From: Bacteroides sp.
GTDB lineage: Bacteria; Bacteroidota; Bacteroidia; Bacteroidales; Bacteroidaceae
Direction: 5' to 3'
DNA length: 34,966 nucleotides
NCBI GenBank assembly: GCA_017471925.1
Contig: JAFURM010000006.1
Coordinates: forward strand, 1-34,966
Numbering within the stretch: position 1 is the first letter of the stretch; every line of letters begins with the position of its first letter. Below, piece after piece: positions 18,101-24,648 of the stretch. Under the pieces are notes generated by a model. It worked only from the letters and a program-made list of their open reading frames with translations. It did no database searches and was not told the origin of the DNA. The position numbers and the translations under genes are program-made.

Positions 18101-18435
18101 CCAATGGCCACAACTTCATCCAGCATCTGGCTGGACTCTTTCAACGTAATCTCAAAATGGGTTTTGCCCGCAATGGCAACGGTAGCATTTTCATAACCGA
18201 TAAACGAAACCACCAGTTCCTTGGCCGAAGCAGGAACCGTAAGACTAAACTTACCGTCAATGTCGGTAATGGTACCGATACTGGTGTTTCCTTTCACTGT
18301 TACAGATGCTCCGATTACAACGTCCATCGCGTCGCGAACCGTACCCGTAATCTTCTTGTCCTGAGCCCAAAGGCCTAACGGACAGCCTATCAAGAGAATC
18401 ATCAATAGGCAAAGGCTTTTGTGTAAAATTCTCAT
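15193..18435 (-). CDS. SusC/RagA-family TonB-linked outer-membrane transporter (1,080 aa)
   Basis: This is the import channel of the pectin locus, energised through TonB. A signal peptide (MRILHKSLCLLMILLIGCPL, cut near AQ25) is followed by a carboxypeptidase-regulatory-like domain (about 28-110, KKITGTVRDAMDVVIGASVT). Next comes the plug domain with VVAIGYAKVKRRDLTAATAS and the SusC signature DPLYIVDG, then IDVMKDASATAIYGARGANG. The rest is a beta-barrel ending in an aromatic residue (GANLTF). No TonB-interacting sigma-regulator domain is present. It is the first gene of the locus. A hairpin with a T-tract and a possible promoter lie in its 202-base upstream gap. Confidence 0.98.
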   Translation of the reverse strand: MRILHKSLCLLMILLIGCPLGLWAQDKKITGTVRDAMDVVIGASVTVKGNTSIGTITDIDGKFSLTVPASAKELVVSFIGYENATVAIAGKTHFEITLKESSQMLDEVVAIGYAKVKRRDLTAATASVGGEELAMAPVTTAAQALTGKAAGVNVISQSGAPGADVKITVRGGTSITQSTDPLYIVDGFQMENGLQNVDINDIETIDVMKDASATAIYGARGANGVIIITTKSGKSGKTEVSYNGFVSFSHLGKKLDLLNVEDYVKYQYEFQLLRGYEDSWSNIFGGDVNASDFYTGAYGRIAGQYGNAAALDWQDEVFGSTGVTHNHNVNISGGSEKTKYMLSYNNVSEDGIMDKHDYVKNSIRAKINHELWKGVRLDFATSLQMTKVTGGGSLGGTLKQTILQPVTGGQRWTNEELLGSDLADTYSGMYGGDSYDANNPILNNNAIDNEKYTRIINVNAGIEFDILKNLMWRTAASYTWKQVRQDYWDDGSTRTAGSYQSPYGYGYRNNSEAYTWQITNTLNYAFDIEEDHHFNVLLGQETTYWENMNLKNDYRKFSDGNFGLNDVSMGIPTVWTSGKDKEGMVSFFGRLSYNWKERYLVNATLRADGSSKFSKDNQWGYFPSASAAWRITEEPFMEDFKQYVQNLKLRVGYGTTGNNAIESNMYATSYGSGHYGINGSDYITYVPGNTLGNKNLKWEETRTTNIGLDFSVLNNRLNVQVDWYNNESSNLLIKNKIPTSTGYSYQYQNLGSIRNRGVEIVLNSTNIRTKDFTWSMDLNVSFNKSKVLDIYGDSETDHFIQDYESRMGFKIEKGKPLGQFYGLLYDGIYTTDDFTQNADGTYSLKDGVPSLKGFDRKNVKPGDAKYVPTAGETDKDGNPVWSVNDRTVIGNAAPDFVGGWTNTFTYKGFDLSIFMNFSVGNDVFNMSTQRFVGPYLANQNSIGKMANRFTLIDPQTGKESTDLARLAAMNPGQYGSDIMWNISTNNKTAISDHSSYYIEDGSYLRLNTITLGYSFPKKWLQRVKLNKARIYCTLNNIHTFTGYEGYDPEVSASSSALTPGIDNSSYPRSKSWVIGANLTF

Positions 18436-18515
18436 AGTAAATTACTTAATAAAACAATAAAATATATCTCACAAAATATTAAAATCCATAACAAGTGTTT
18501 CCATAGATATACAAC

Positions 18516-18567
18516 AAAAAAACCCCACAAGCCCTTTCAGGAACATATCCTGAGTAGGTTTGTGGGG
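18516..18567 (-). terminator. Intrinsic terminator after the DUF1015 gene, lying in the susC leader region
   Basis: The arms 18523-18533 and 18557-18567 pair over 11 positions with one G:T wobble. An inner CAGGA/TCCTG extends the structure. On the minus strand the stem is followed by seven T residues (18516-18522). It sits about 70 bases past the DUF1015 stop and is a good factor-independent terminator for the serine operon. It may also act on susC transcripts, because a promoter box abuts it. Confidence 0.8.
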
Positions 18568-18575
18568 CAAAGATA
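18568..18575 (-). promoter_or_regulatory. Possible -7 box for the susC operon
   Basis: TATCTTTG on the minus strand is a full -7 match directly next to the hairpin. No TTTG occurs at the expected distance, so an activator may be needed, as is usual for such loci. It would give a leader of about 125 bases. Its overlap with the terminator stem means initiation elsewhere cannot be excluded. Confidence 0.45.
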
Positions 18576-18637
18576 TGGTCTTAAATTACACTTAAGACTA
18601 TCCGTTTTGACGCAATAACTGATGATTTTGTCCTTTT

Positions 18638-19885
18638 TCAGGCAAGCTTGTGAATGACGAGACCCGAGCGCAACTTGGGCTCGAACCAAGTGGTCTTGGG
18701 CGGCATGATGTTGCCGGTGTCGGCAATATCCATCAGCTGTTTCATGCTGACAGGATAGAGCGCAAGAGCTACCTTCATCTCGCCGCTGTCTACACGCTTC
18801 TTCAACTCGCCAAGGCCACGGATGCCACCGACAAAGTCGATGCGCTTGTCGCTGCGCAGGTCCTTGATGCCCAGCACCTCATCGAGAATCAGGTTGGACG
18901 AGATAGTCACGTCCAGCACGCCGATGGGGTCATTGTCATCATAGGTACCGGGCTTGGCCGTCAGGCTGTACCACTTGCCTTCCAAGTAAAGGGAGAAGTT
19001 GTGGAGGGCCGACGGTTTGTAGATGTCGGCACCTTTCTCTTCCACCGTGAAGTTCTTGGCTACGGCAGCCAGGAACTCATCGGGAGTCAGGCCGTTCAGG
19101 TCCTTGACCACACGGTTGTAGTCTATGATGGTCAGCTGGTTGGCCGGGAAGCAGACCGCCATGAAGTAGTTATACTCCTCGTCACCGCGATGCCGGGGAT
19201 TCTGCTTGGCCTTCTCGGCACCCACCAGGGCAGCTGCGGCGCTGCGATGATGGCCGTCGGCAATGTAGAGCGCCGGCATTTTGGCAAACTCCTCGGTGAT
19301 TATGCGGATGTCCTCGTCCTTGTCTACAATCCAGAAGGTGTGTCCGAAACCGTCACCGGGGGCGATGAAGTCACAGACTGGCTTTTGGACCGTGTAGCGG
19401 GCGATGAGTTCATCCAGCACGGGGTCGTCAGGATAGGCAAAGAAGACGGGTTCGATGTTGGCGTTGTTCACGCGGACATGCTTCATGCGGTCTTCCTCCT
19501 TATCGCGGCGGGTCAGTTCGTGCTTCTTGATGGTGCCGTTCATGTAGTCGGGCACGTAGGCTCCTACCACCAGGCCATACTGGGTCTTGCCGTTCATGGT
19601 CTGGGCATAGATATAGTAGTTCTCCTTCTCGTCCTGCACCAACCACCCCTTTTCCTGGAACATGCGGAAGTTCTCGGCTGCCTTGTCATAGACGCGCGGG
19701 TCGTGCTCGTCGGTGCCTACGGGGAAGTCTATCTCGGGCTTGATGATGTGGTAGAGGGACTTCTCGTTGCCGGCGGCCTCGTCGCGGGCCTCCTGAGAGT
19801 TCAGCACGTCATAAGGGCGCGATGCGACCTGTTCCACCAGGTCTTGCGGGGGGCGTATGCCTTTGAATGGTTTTACGATTGCCAT
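18638..19885 (-). CDS. DUF1015 family protein in the serine biosynthesis operon (415 aa)
   Basis: The family has no agreed function. The protein begins MAIVKPFKGIRPPQDLVEQV and ends PPKTTWFEPKLRSGLVIHKL, both characteristic of DUF1015. Conserved-looking charged motifs are KHELTRRDKEEDRMKH (121-136) and ADGHHRSAAA (209-218). DGHHR resembles the active-site loop of ParB/sulfiredoxin-fold serine kinases, so an enzyme acting on serine or phosphoserine is conceivable. That is inference. It has no signal peptide and is probably cytoplasmic. It starts nine bases after the serA stop, so it is the third gene of serC-serA-DUF1015 and ends before a clear terminator. Confidence 0.95.
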   Translation of the reverse strand: MAIVKPFKGIRPPQDLVEQVASRPYDVLNSQEARDEAAGNEKSLYHIIKPEIDFPVGTDEHDPRVYDKAAENFRMFQEKGWLVQDEKENYYIYAQTMNGKTQYGLVVGAYVPDYMNGTIKKHELTRRDKEEDRMKHVRVNNANIEPVFFAYPDDPVLDELIARYTVQKPVCDFIAPGDGFGHTFWIVDKDEDIRIITEEFAKMPALYIADGHHRSAAAALVGAEKAKQNPRHRGDEEYNYFMAVCFPANQLTIIDYNRVVKDLNGLTPDEFLAAVAKNFTVEEKGADIYKPSALHNFSLYLEGKWYSLTAKPGTYDDNDPIGVLDVTISSNLILDEVLGIKDLRSDKRIDFVGGIRGLGELKKRVDSGEMKVALALYPVSMKQLMDIADTGNIMPPKTTWFEPKLRSGLVIHKLA

Positions 19886-19894
19886 GATTCAAGT

Positions 19895-20815
19895 CTATTT
19901 GTTTACTCGGAAACGTTCACATCCCTCTTTCAGGAAGCCCACTATCTGCTGGGCTGCAGCGATACCGGCATTGATGTTGGCCTCGGCTGTCTGCGCACCC
20001 ATCTTCTTGGGTGTGGAGAAGTAACGGCCGGAGAACTTGGCGGTAAAGGTTTCGTGAGCGGCAGGCATGATGTCGGTCATGTACTTCAGGTCGGCACGCT
20101 CTTCCATGAGCTGGATGAGTTCGGTCTCGTTGATGACCTCCTTGCGGGCAGTGTTCACCAGCAGACCTCCCTTGGGCATCCGGCCCACCAGGGCGGCGTT
20201 GATGGAGTTCTTGGTTTCGGCTGTGGCAGGGATGTGCAGGGAGACCACGTCACAGGTGGCATAGAGCTCTTCGGCAGAGTCTACGGCCTTGGCACCGTCG
20301 GCCTCGATGACGGCCTTGGGACAGAAGGCATCGTAGGCATAGATTTCCATGCCGAAGCCCTTGGCGATGCGTGCCACGTTGCGGCCCACGTTACCATAGG
20401 CATGGATGCCCAGCTTCTTGCCCTTCAGTTCGGTGCCCGACGTACCGTTATACAGGTTGCGGGCAGCCATCACCATCAGTCCGAGGGCCAGTTCGGCCAC
20501 GGCATTGGAGTTCTGGCCGGGAGTGTTCATGACGCAGACGCCATGAGCCGTCGCTGCCTCCAGGTCTACGTTATCGTAGCCGGCACCGGCGCGGACAACA
20601 ATCTTCAGTTCCTTGGCGGCATCCAGCACTTCGGCATCAATGATGTCGCTGCGGATAATGATGGCATTGGCATCCTTTACGGCTTCCAGGAGCTTGGCCT
20701 TCTCGCCATACTTCTCCAAGAGTACGAGTTCATACCCGGCAGCCTCTATTTCCTTGCGAATGCCGTCTACGGCCACCTTGGCAAACGGCTTGTCTGTTGC
20801 GACTAATACTTTCAT
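19895..20815 (-). CDS. serA: D-3-phosphoglycerate dehydrogenase, short lysine-type SerA (306 aa)
   Basis: It oxidises 3-phosphoglycerate to 3-phosphohydroxypyruvate with NAD, the first step of serine synthesis. Substrate-side motifs include RAGAGYDNVD (Arg75) and NTARKEVINETEL. The nucleotide loop reads GIHAYGNVG (136-144), with Ala where the first glycine of GxGxxG is usual. In place of the catalytic His of the classic PHxGxST motif it has PKKMGAQT (269-276), so lysine is the likely acid/base, as in the short lysine-type phosphoglycerate dehydrogenases known from Bacteroides and Entamoeba. No C-terminal ACT domain is present, so serine feedback through ACT is not expected. Upstream in-frame codons lack similarity; I choose MKVLVATDK at 20815. 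It lies 31 bases after serC. Confidence 0.96.
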   Translation of the reverse strand: MKVLVATDKPFAKVAVDGIRKEIEAAGYELVLLEKYGEKAKLLEAVKDANAIIIRSDIIDAEVLDAAKELKIVVRAGAGYDNVDLEAATAHGVCVMNTPGQNSNAVAELALGLMVMAARNLYNGTSGTELKGKKLGIHAYGNVGRNVARIAKGFGMEIYAYDAFCPKAVIEADGAKAVDSAEELYATCDVVSLHIPATAETKNSINAALVGRMPKGGLLVNTARKEVINETELIQLMEERADLKYMTDIMPAAHETFTAKFSGRYFSTPKKMGAQTAEANINAGIAAAQQIVGFLKEGCERFRVNK

Positions 20816-20846
20816 ACGGATTATGAATTGTAAGTTACGGACACGG

Positions 20847-21917
20847 TCAGGCATGCAGGGCTTCAAACTCCTTCATGCAATCAATCAGCGCCTGGACGCT
20901 TTCCTTAGGCATGGCATTGTAGCAGGAGGCGCGGAAGCCGCCTACGGAACGGTGTCCCTTGATGCCCACCATACCCTTCTCGGTAGCGAATTTCAGGAAG
21001 TCGGCCTCCAGCTCCTTATATTCGGGAGCCATCACGAAGCAGATGTTCATGCGTGAGCGGTCTTCCTTGGCGGCTGTGCCCACAAACATCTTGTTGCGGT
21101 CAATCTCGGCATAGAGCATGTCGGCCTTTTCGATGGCACGGCGTTCCATCTCTTTCACACCGCCTTGCGCCTTGATCCAACGCAGGGTCTGTACGGCGGC
21201 ATAGATGGGCACGACGGGAGGCGTGTTGAACATGGAGCCGCCATCCACGTGGGTCTGATAGTTGAGCATCGTGGGGATGTAGCGTGACACCTTGCCCAAC
21301 GCATCGTTTTTCACGATGACGAAGGTCACACCGGCAGGGGCCAGGTTCTTCTGGGCACCGCCATAGATGCAGATATACTTGGAGACGTCGATGGGACGGG
21401 AGAAGATGTCGGAAGACATGTCGGCAATCATCGGCACGTCTACGTTGAGGTCTTCCTTGATTTCCGTACCATAAATGGTGTTATTGGTCGTAATGTGGAA
21501 GTAGTCGGCATCCGCAGGCACGGTGTAGTCCTTGGGGATGTAGGTGTATGTAGCTTCTGCAGAAGAGGCCACCTCTACGACTTCACCGAATCCCTTGGCC
21601 TCCTTCATGGCCTTCTTTGCCCACACACCGGTGTTCAGATAGGCCGCTTTCTTCTCCAAGAAGTTATAGGGAACCATGCAGAACTCCAGGCTTGCGCCGC
21701 CACCCAGGAAGAGCACCGAGTAGCCCTCGGGAATGTTGAGCAATTCTTTGAACAAGGCTACGGCTTCGTCCACTACGGGCTGGAAGTCCTTTGCGCGGTG
21801 ACTGATCTCCATCAGTGAAAGTCCGGAACCGTTGAAATCTAAGATAGCCTTCGCTGTGTCCTCAATAACCTCGCGAGGAAGGATGGAAGGTCCTGCATTG
21901 AAATTATGCTTTTTCAT
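20847..21917 (-). CDS. serC: Phosphoserine aminotransferase SerC (356 aa)
   Basis: It converts 3-phosphohydroxypyruvate and glutamate to phosphoserine and 2-oxoglutarate, using pyridoxal phosphate. The start [17 protein letters not shown] and EISHRAKDF (38-46) are typical of Ser[13 protein letters not shown] contains the PLP lysine, Lys190. [17 protein letters not shown] near the C-terminus binds substrate phosphate. The length matches the family. It is the first gene of the operon. Its promoter region holds a dyad between the -33 and -7 boxes. Confidence 0.98.
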   Translation of the reverse strand: MKKHNFNAGPSILPREVIEDTAKAILDFNGSGLSLMEISHRAKDFQPVVDEAVALFKELLNIPEGYSVLFLGGGASLEFCMVPYNFLEKKAAYLNTGVWAKKAMKEAKGFGEVVEVASSAEATYTYIPKDYTVPADADYFHITTNNTIYGTEIKEDLNVDVPMIADMSSDIFSRPIDVSKYICIYGGAQKNLAPAGVTFVIVKNDALGKVSRYIPTMLNYQTHVDGGSMFNTPPVVPIYAAVQTLRWIKAQGGVKEMERRAIEKADMLYAEIDRNKMFVGTAAKEDRSRMNICFVMAPEYKELEADFLKFATEKGMVGIKGHRSVGGFRASCYNAMPKESVQALIDCMKEFEALHA

Positions 21918-21970
21918 TTGAAGTTTGTTTTAGTTATACAAATTCGTTCATATTATCCTTTTTGAGAGGG

Positions 21971-22001
21971 CGAAATTACGGAATTATTTCCGTATTACAA
22001 A
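21971..22001 (-). promoter_or_regulatory. serC operon promoter with a dyad operator in its spacer
   Basis: On the minus strand TTTG (21998-22001) is followed after 19 bases by TAATTTCG (21971-21978), one mismatch from the -7 consensus. Inside the spacer, and overlapping the -7 TA, lies an exact dyad TACGGAA-N4-TTCCGTA (21977-21994). A dimeric regulator bound there would cover the promoter. The leader would be about 47 bases. Confidence 0.6.
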
Positions 22002-22106
22002 TCATTTATGATATTTTTCTTTATTTATCCCCATTTTCCCTATCTTTTTATTGGTCAATGACGCAAATGCACACCATTTTGTTATATCAGGTTGTCAAGT
22101 ATGCGC

Positions 22107-23444
22107 CTATTTGGCTTCCTCGATGAGGGTTTTCATGCCTTTTATCTTTTCGCCGCGCACCAGGGTGAGCAACTGCTTCAGCTTGTCGCGATGCACGGCC
22201 ACGTAGGCATGGTGTTCCCTGACGTCCACCTGCCCCACGTCTTCGCGCGACAGGCCACCTTTCTTATATAGGAAGCCCACGATGTCTACCTTGTTCAGCT
22301 TTTCCTTCTTGCCGCGGCCGATGTAGAGGGTAGCCCACAGGGGGCGTGGCGGGCGGGCGGTCTGCTCCGGAAGTTCCAGCACGGGCACCTCTGCCTCCTG
22401 CAGATAGTCGGGCAGGCGTTCAGCGGCATGGAGAATCAGGTAGGAGGAGCCTTGGGCCTGCCAGCGGGCGGTGCGGCCGTTGCGATGGGTGAAGGCCTCT
22501 TCATTGAGCGGAAGGTGATAGTGTATCACGCTGTCGATGCCCGGTATGTCCAGCCCACGGGCGGCAAGGTCCGTGGAGACGAGCACGGGGCAGGTGCCGT
22601 TGCGAAACTTGTAGAGGGTGCGTTCGCGGTCTTCCTGCTCCATGCCGCCGTGGAACATATCGCAGGGGAAACGCCGGGCCTGCAGATAGCCCGTGATGCG
22701 CTCCACGCTCTCGCGATAGTTCACGAAGACCAGTGCCCTGCCCTCGCCCAGCAGGCAGAGCAGGCGGTAGAGCGTCTCTAACTTGTCCTTGTCGGGCGAC
22801 AAGACGCGCTGCAGGTTCAGGCGCACGCCATCGGTCTCGGGATTAAGGAAGTCTATTTTTATATAAGGTGTATCGGAGGCACTCCCCTCGCCCACGCCTA
22901 CGAACTGCGGTATCTCACGGGCATCGGTGGCCGAGAGGAGGATGCGCTGTTTCAGGGCGGGCAGGCGGCCGATGACCTCGGCCATCTCGTCGTGGAATCC
23001 GAACTCCAGGGACTTGTCGAACTCATCGATGACCAGGGTGCGCACCGTGGCGGGGTCTATGTTCTGCTTGTTCAGGTGGTCGTTCATGCGGCCGGGGGTG
23101 GCGATGATGACGGCAGGCATGAGGCTGCGCATCACCCGATGCTCGTCCATGGCCGGACGGCCGCCATAGCAGCTCATGGCTTTGTAGGGGGTGTTCATCG
23201 ACTTGAATACGGTCTCTATCTGCAGGGCCAGTTCACGCGAGGGAGTCATCACCACAGCCTGCACGCCCTGTACGTCCGCCCGGAGCGACTGCAGCAGCGG
23301 CAGCAGGAAGGCCAGCGTCTTGCCCGAACCGGTGGGCGACAGCAACACCACGTCCCGCCCCGTGCGGAAGGCTTCGCGGGCAGCCTCTTGCATGGGCGTC
23401 AGCTGCTCTATGCCCAAGCGGCTCAATGTCTGTTGAAGTTCCAT
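22107..23444 (-). CDS. DEAD-box RNA helicase with DbpA-like RNA-binding domain (445 aa)
   Basis: This ATP-dependent RNA helicase probably acts in 50S ribosome assembly, as E. coli DbpA does. It shows the Q motif (LTPMQE), SPTGSGKT (36-43), PSRELA, ATPGR, the motif II variant DEFD (140-143) in place of DEAD, LLSATD, and later STDLAARGLDIPG and HRNGRTAR. The C-terminal YIGRGKKEKLNKVDIVGFLY and following residues to about 440 match the DbpA RNA-binding domain that recognises 23S rRNA hairpin 92. It has its own -7 box about 23 bases upstream, so it is probably not part of the adjacent nuclease operon. Confidence 0.95.
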   Translation of the reverse strand: MELQQTLSRLGIEQLTPMQEAAREAFRTGRDVVLLSPTGSGKTLAFLLPLLQSLRADVQGVQAVVMTPSRELALQIETVFKSMNTPYKAMSCYGGRPAMDEHRVMRSLMPAVIIATPGRMNDHLNKQNIDPATVRTLVIDEFDKSLEFGFHDEMAEVIGRLPALKQRILLSATDAREIPQFVGVGEGSASDTPYIKIDFLNPETDGVRLNLQRVLSPDKDKLETLYRLLCLLGEGRALVFVNYRESVERITGYLQARRFPCDMFHGGMEQEDRERTLYKFRNGTCPVLVSTDLAARGLDIPGIDSVIHYHLPLNEEAFTHRNGRTARWQAQGSSYLILHAAERLPDYLQEAEVPVLELPEQTARPPRPLWATLYIGRGKKEKLNKVDIVGFLYKKGGLSREDVGQVDVREHHAYVAVHRDKLKQLLTLVRGEKIKGMKTLIEEAK

Positions 23445-23466
23445 AGCTTATTCTTCTTAGCGTGGA

Positions 23467-23474
23467 CAAAGATA
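23467..23474 (-). promoter_or_regulatory. Promoter -7 box of the DEAD-box helicase gene
   Basis: TATCTTTG on the minus strand is a full -7 match. No good -33 box is visible. The transcript would start near 23460, leaving a leader of about 16 bases before the ATG at 23444. Confidence 0.5.
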
Positions 23475-23504
23475 AGGAATACCTCCCAATCTCACAACAG
23501 GCAT

Positions 23505-23596
23505 CGCCCGTATAACGCAAAGCCCTGCGCCCGTAAACGCGACGGGCATCGCATGATACACGCGATGCCCGTTGCCTGTATGGCGCACTTGCCCGT
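23505..23596. repeat. Second non-coding array, degenerate 22 to 24 base units
   Basis: CGCCCGTATAACGC (23505) recurs as CGCCCGTAAACGC (23528), as a diverged copy at 23550 and as another at 23573, at steps of 23, 22 and 23 bases. Units end in related words such as AAAGCCCTG, GATGCCCGT and TTGCCCGT. One strong hairpin (ACGGGCATCGC at 23542-23552 with GCGATGCCCGT at 23562-23572) is embedded. No T-tract follows on either strand, so it is not a standard terminator. It lies 3' of the DUF5689 gene. The period matches the array at 6050-6239, but the sequence differs. Confidence 0.6.
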
Positions 23597-23621
23597 GCTC
23601 CACGATGCGGAAAGCCTGTCG

Positions 23622-24623
23622 TCAGAACTCGATGTCCTCGAACTCATTAATCAGCAGCTGATACTTGATGTAGCCGCCCGACTTGGATGAGTACTTGGTG
23701 TAGATGGCCGTTATGTTGCCCTGGCTGCCGTGGGCAGGCAGAGGCTCCAGCGCGAAGTTGGAGTAGCCGCTGACGCGCACGATGAAGTTGCTCGCCTTGC
23801 TCTTCTCGTCACCGGGGGTATAGGTAAAGAGGGCGGAGCCATAATAACGCTCGTTGTCGTAACTGTAGGCATAGGTGGGGGTCAGCCCCTCGGCGGCATA
23901 GTACTTGTTGGTATAGGTGGCCGTGGTGGAGCCGTTCAGGTAGAGGGTCTCCAAGTATTGCGGATACTTGTCGCCGTCAAAGTTGCCTTCCTTATAGGTC
24001 AGCCCTTCGAAGCGCACCAGGCGTCCCAGGGCATCATCACTCAGCGTCGTTTTATAGTTGTCGGGGGTCACTACAAGGATGTCGCCGGAGGTTATCTCGC
24101 CCTGCTCACCCTCGAACACGTGCTGGTTGAGCTGCATCATGGTCTCCATGTTGCGGTTGGCATAACCCTTGGCAATGTCGTCCTCGGTAGGCATCAGGCC
24201 CACGCTCAGCATGAAGCGGTAGTTGCCTATGGCCAGCCCCTTGGTCTTCACGTAGAGCGTCTGGCCGGGCTGATAGTAGACGTAGTTGCTCACCATCAGT
24301 TTCAGCTCGATGGCCGACTGGGAGTCGGCATCGTAGATGTATACCGACTTGTAGACATTGCCGTCCTTGTCACTGGAGATGACCTTGCCCTTGATGACAT
24401 AGTCGTCGGTAATCTCCAGGGTCTTGGCCAGCGACGAGGAGCCGTTGCCGTAGGCGTCATAGAAGAGTTGCTTGAAGTCGCGGATGGAAATCAGCTTGCT
24501 TCCGCCGAAGTCGGCGTCTGTCCACACCTTGGCGGGTTCCGGGTCGTCAAAGTCTTCGTAACATCCGGTGAAGCCCGCAGCGAGCAGGAGGACAAGACAG
24601 GTATGTATCAGTTTGTTCATCAT
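23622..24623 (-). CDS. DUF5689-type surface lipoprotein (333 aa)
   Basis: The protein has a lipoprotein signal ending AAGFTGC (Cys21), followed by the acidic linker YEDFDDPEPAKVWT. Acidic residues directly after the cysteine are typical of surface-exported Bacteroidota lipoproteins. The remainder matches what I know as DUF5689: LISIRDFKQLFYDAY, then YVIKGKVISSDKDGNVYKSVYIYD (an OB-fold-like strand pattern) and YYQPGQTLYVKTKGLAIGNY near residues 115-135. By position, 25 bases after a TonB-dependent receptor gene, it could serve as the receptor's surface lid or binding partner, as SusD does for SusC. The ligand is unknown. A second ATG directly follows the first, so the start could be one codon later. 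Confidence 0.9.
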   Translation of the reverse strand: MMNKLIHTCLVLLLAAGFTGCYEDFDDPEPAKVWTDADFGGSKLISIRDFKQLFYDAYGNGSSSLAKTLEITDDYVIKGKVISSDKDGNVYKSVYIYDADSQSAIELKLMVSNYVYYQPGQTLYVKTKGLAIGNYRFMLSVGLMPTEDDIAKGYANRNMETMMQLNQHVFEGEQGEITSGDILVVTPDNYKTTLSDDALGRLVRFEGLTYKEGNFDGDKYPQYLETLYLNGSTTATYTNKYYAAEGLTPTYAYSYDNERYYGSALFTYTPGDEKSKASNFIVRVSGYSNFALEPLPAHGSQGNITAIYTKYSSKSGGYIKYQLLINEFEDIEF

Positions 24624-24648
24624 AATCTTTCGTCTTTAAATTAATGTC

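Noticed and set aside
18650-20806. A 718-codon open frame on the plus strand
   Set aside because: It lies wholly opposite DUF1015 and serA, has no recognisable domain, and arises from codon bias of the genes on the other strand.
22107-23444. DEFD instead of DEAD as a sign of an inactive helicase
   Set aside because: The Asp-Glu pair and final Asp are kept and all other helicase motifs are intact, so it should be active.
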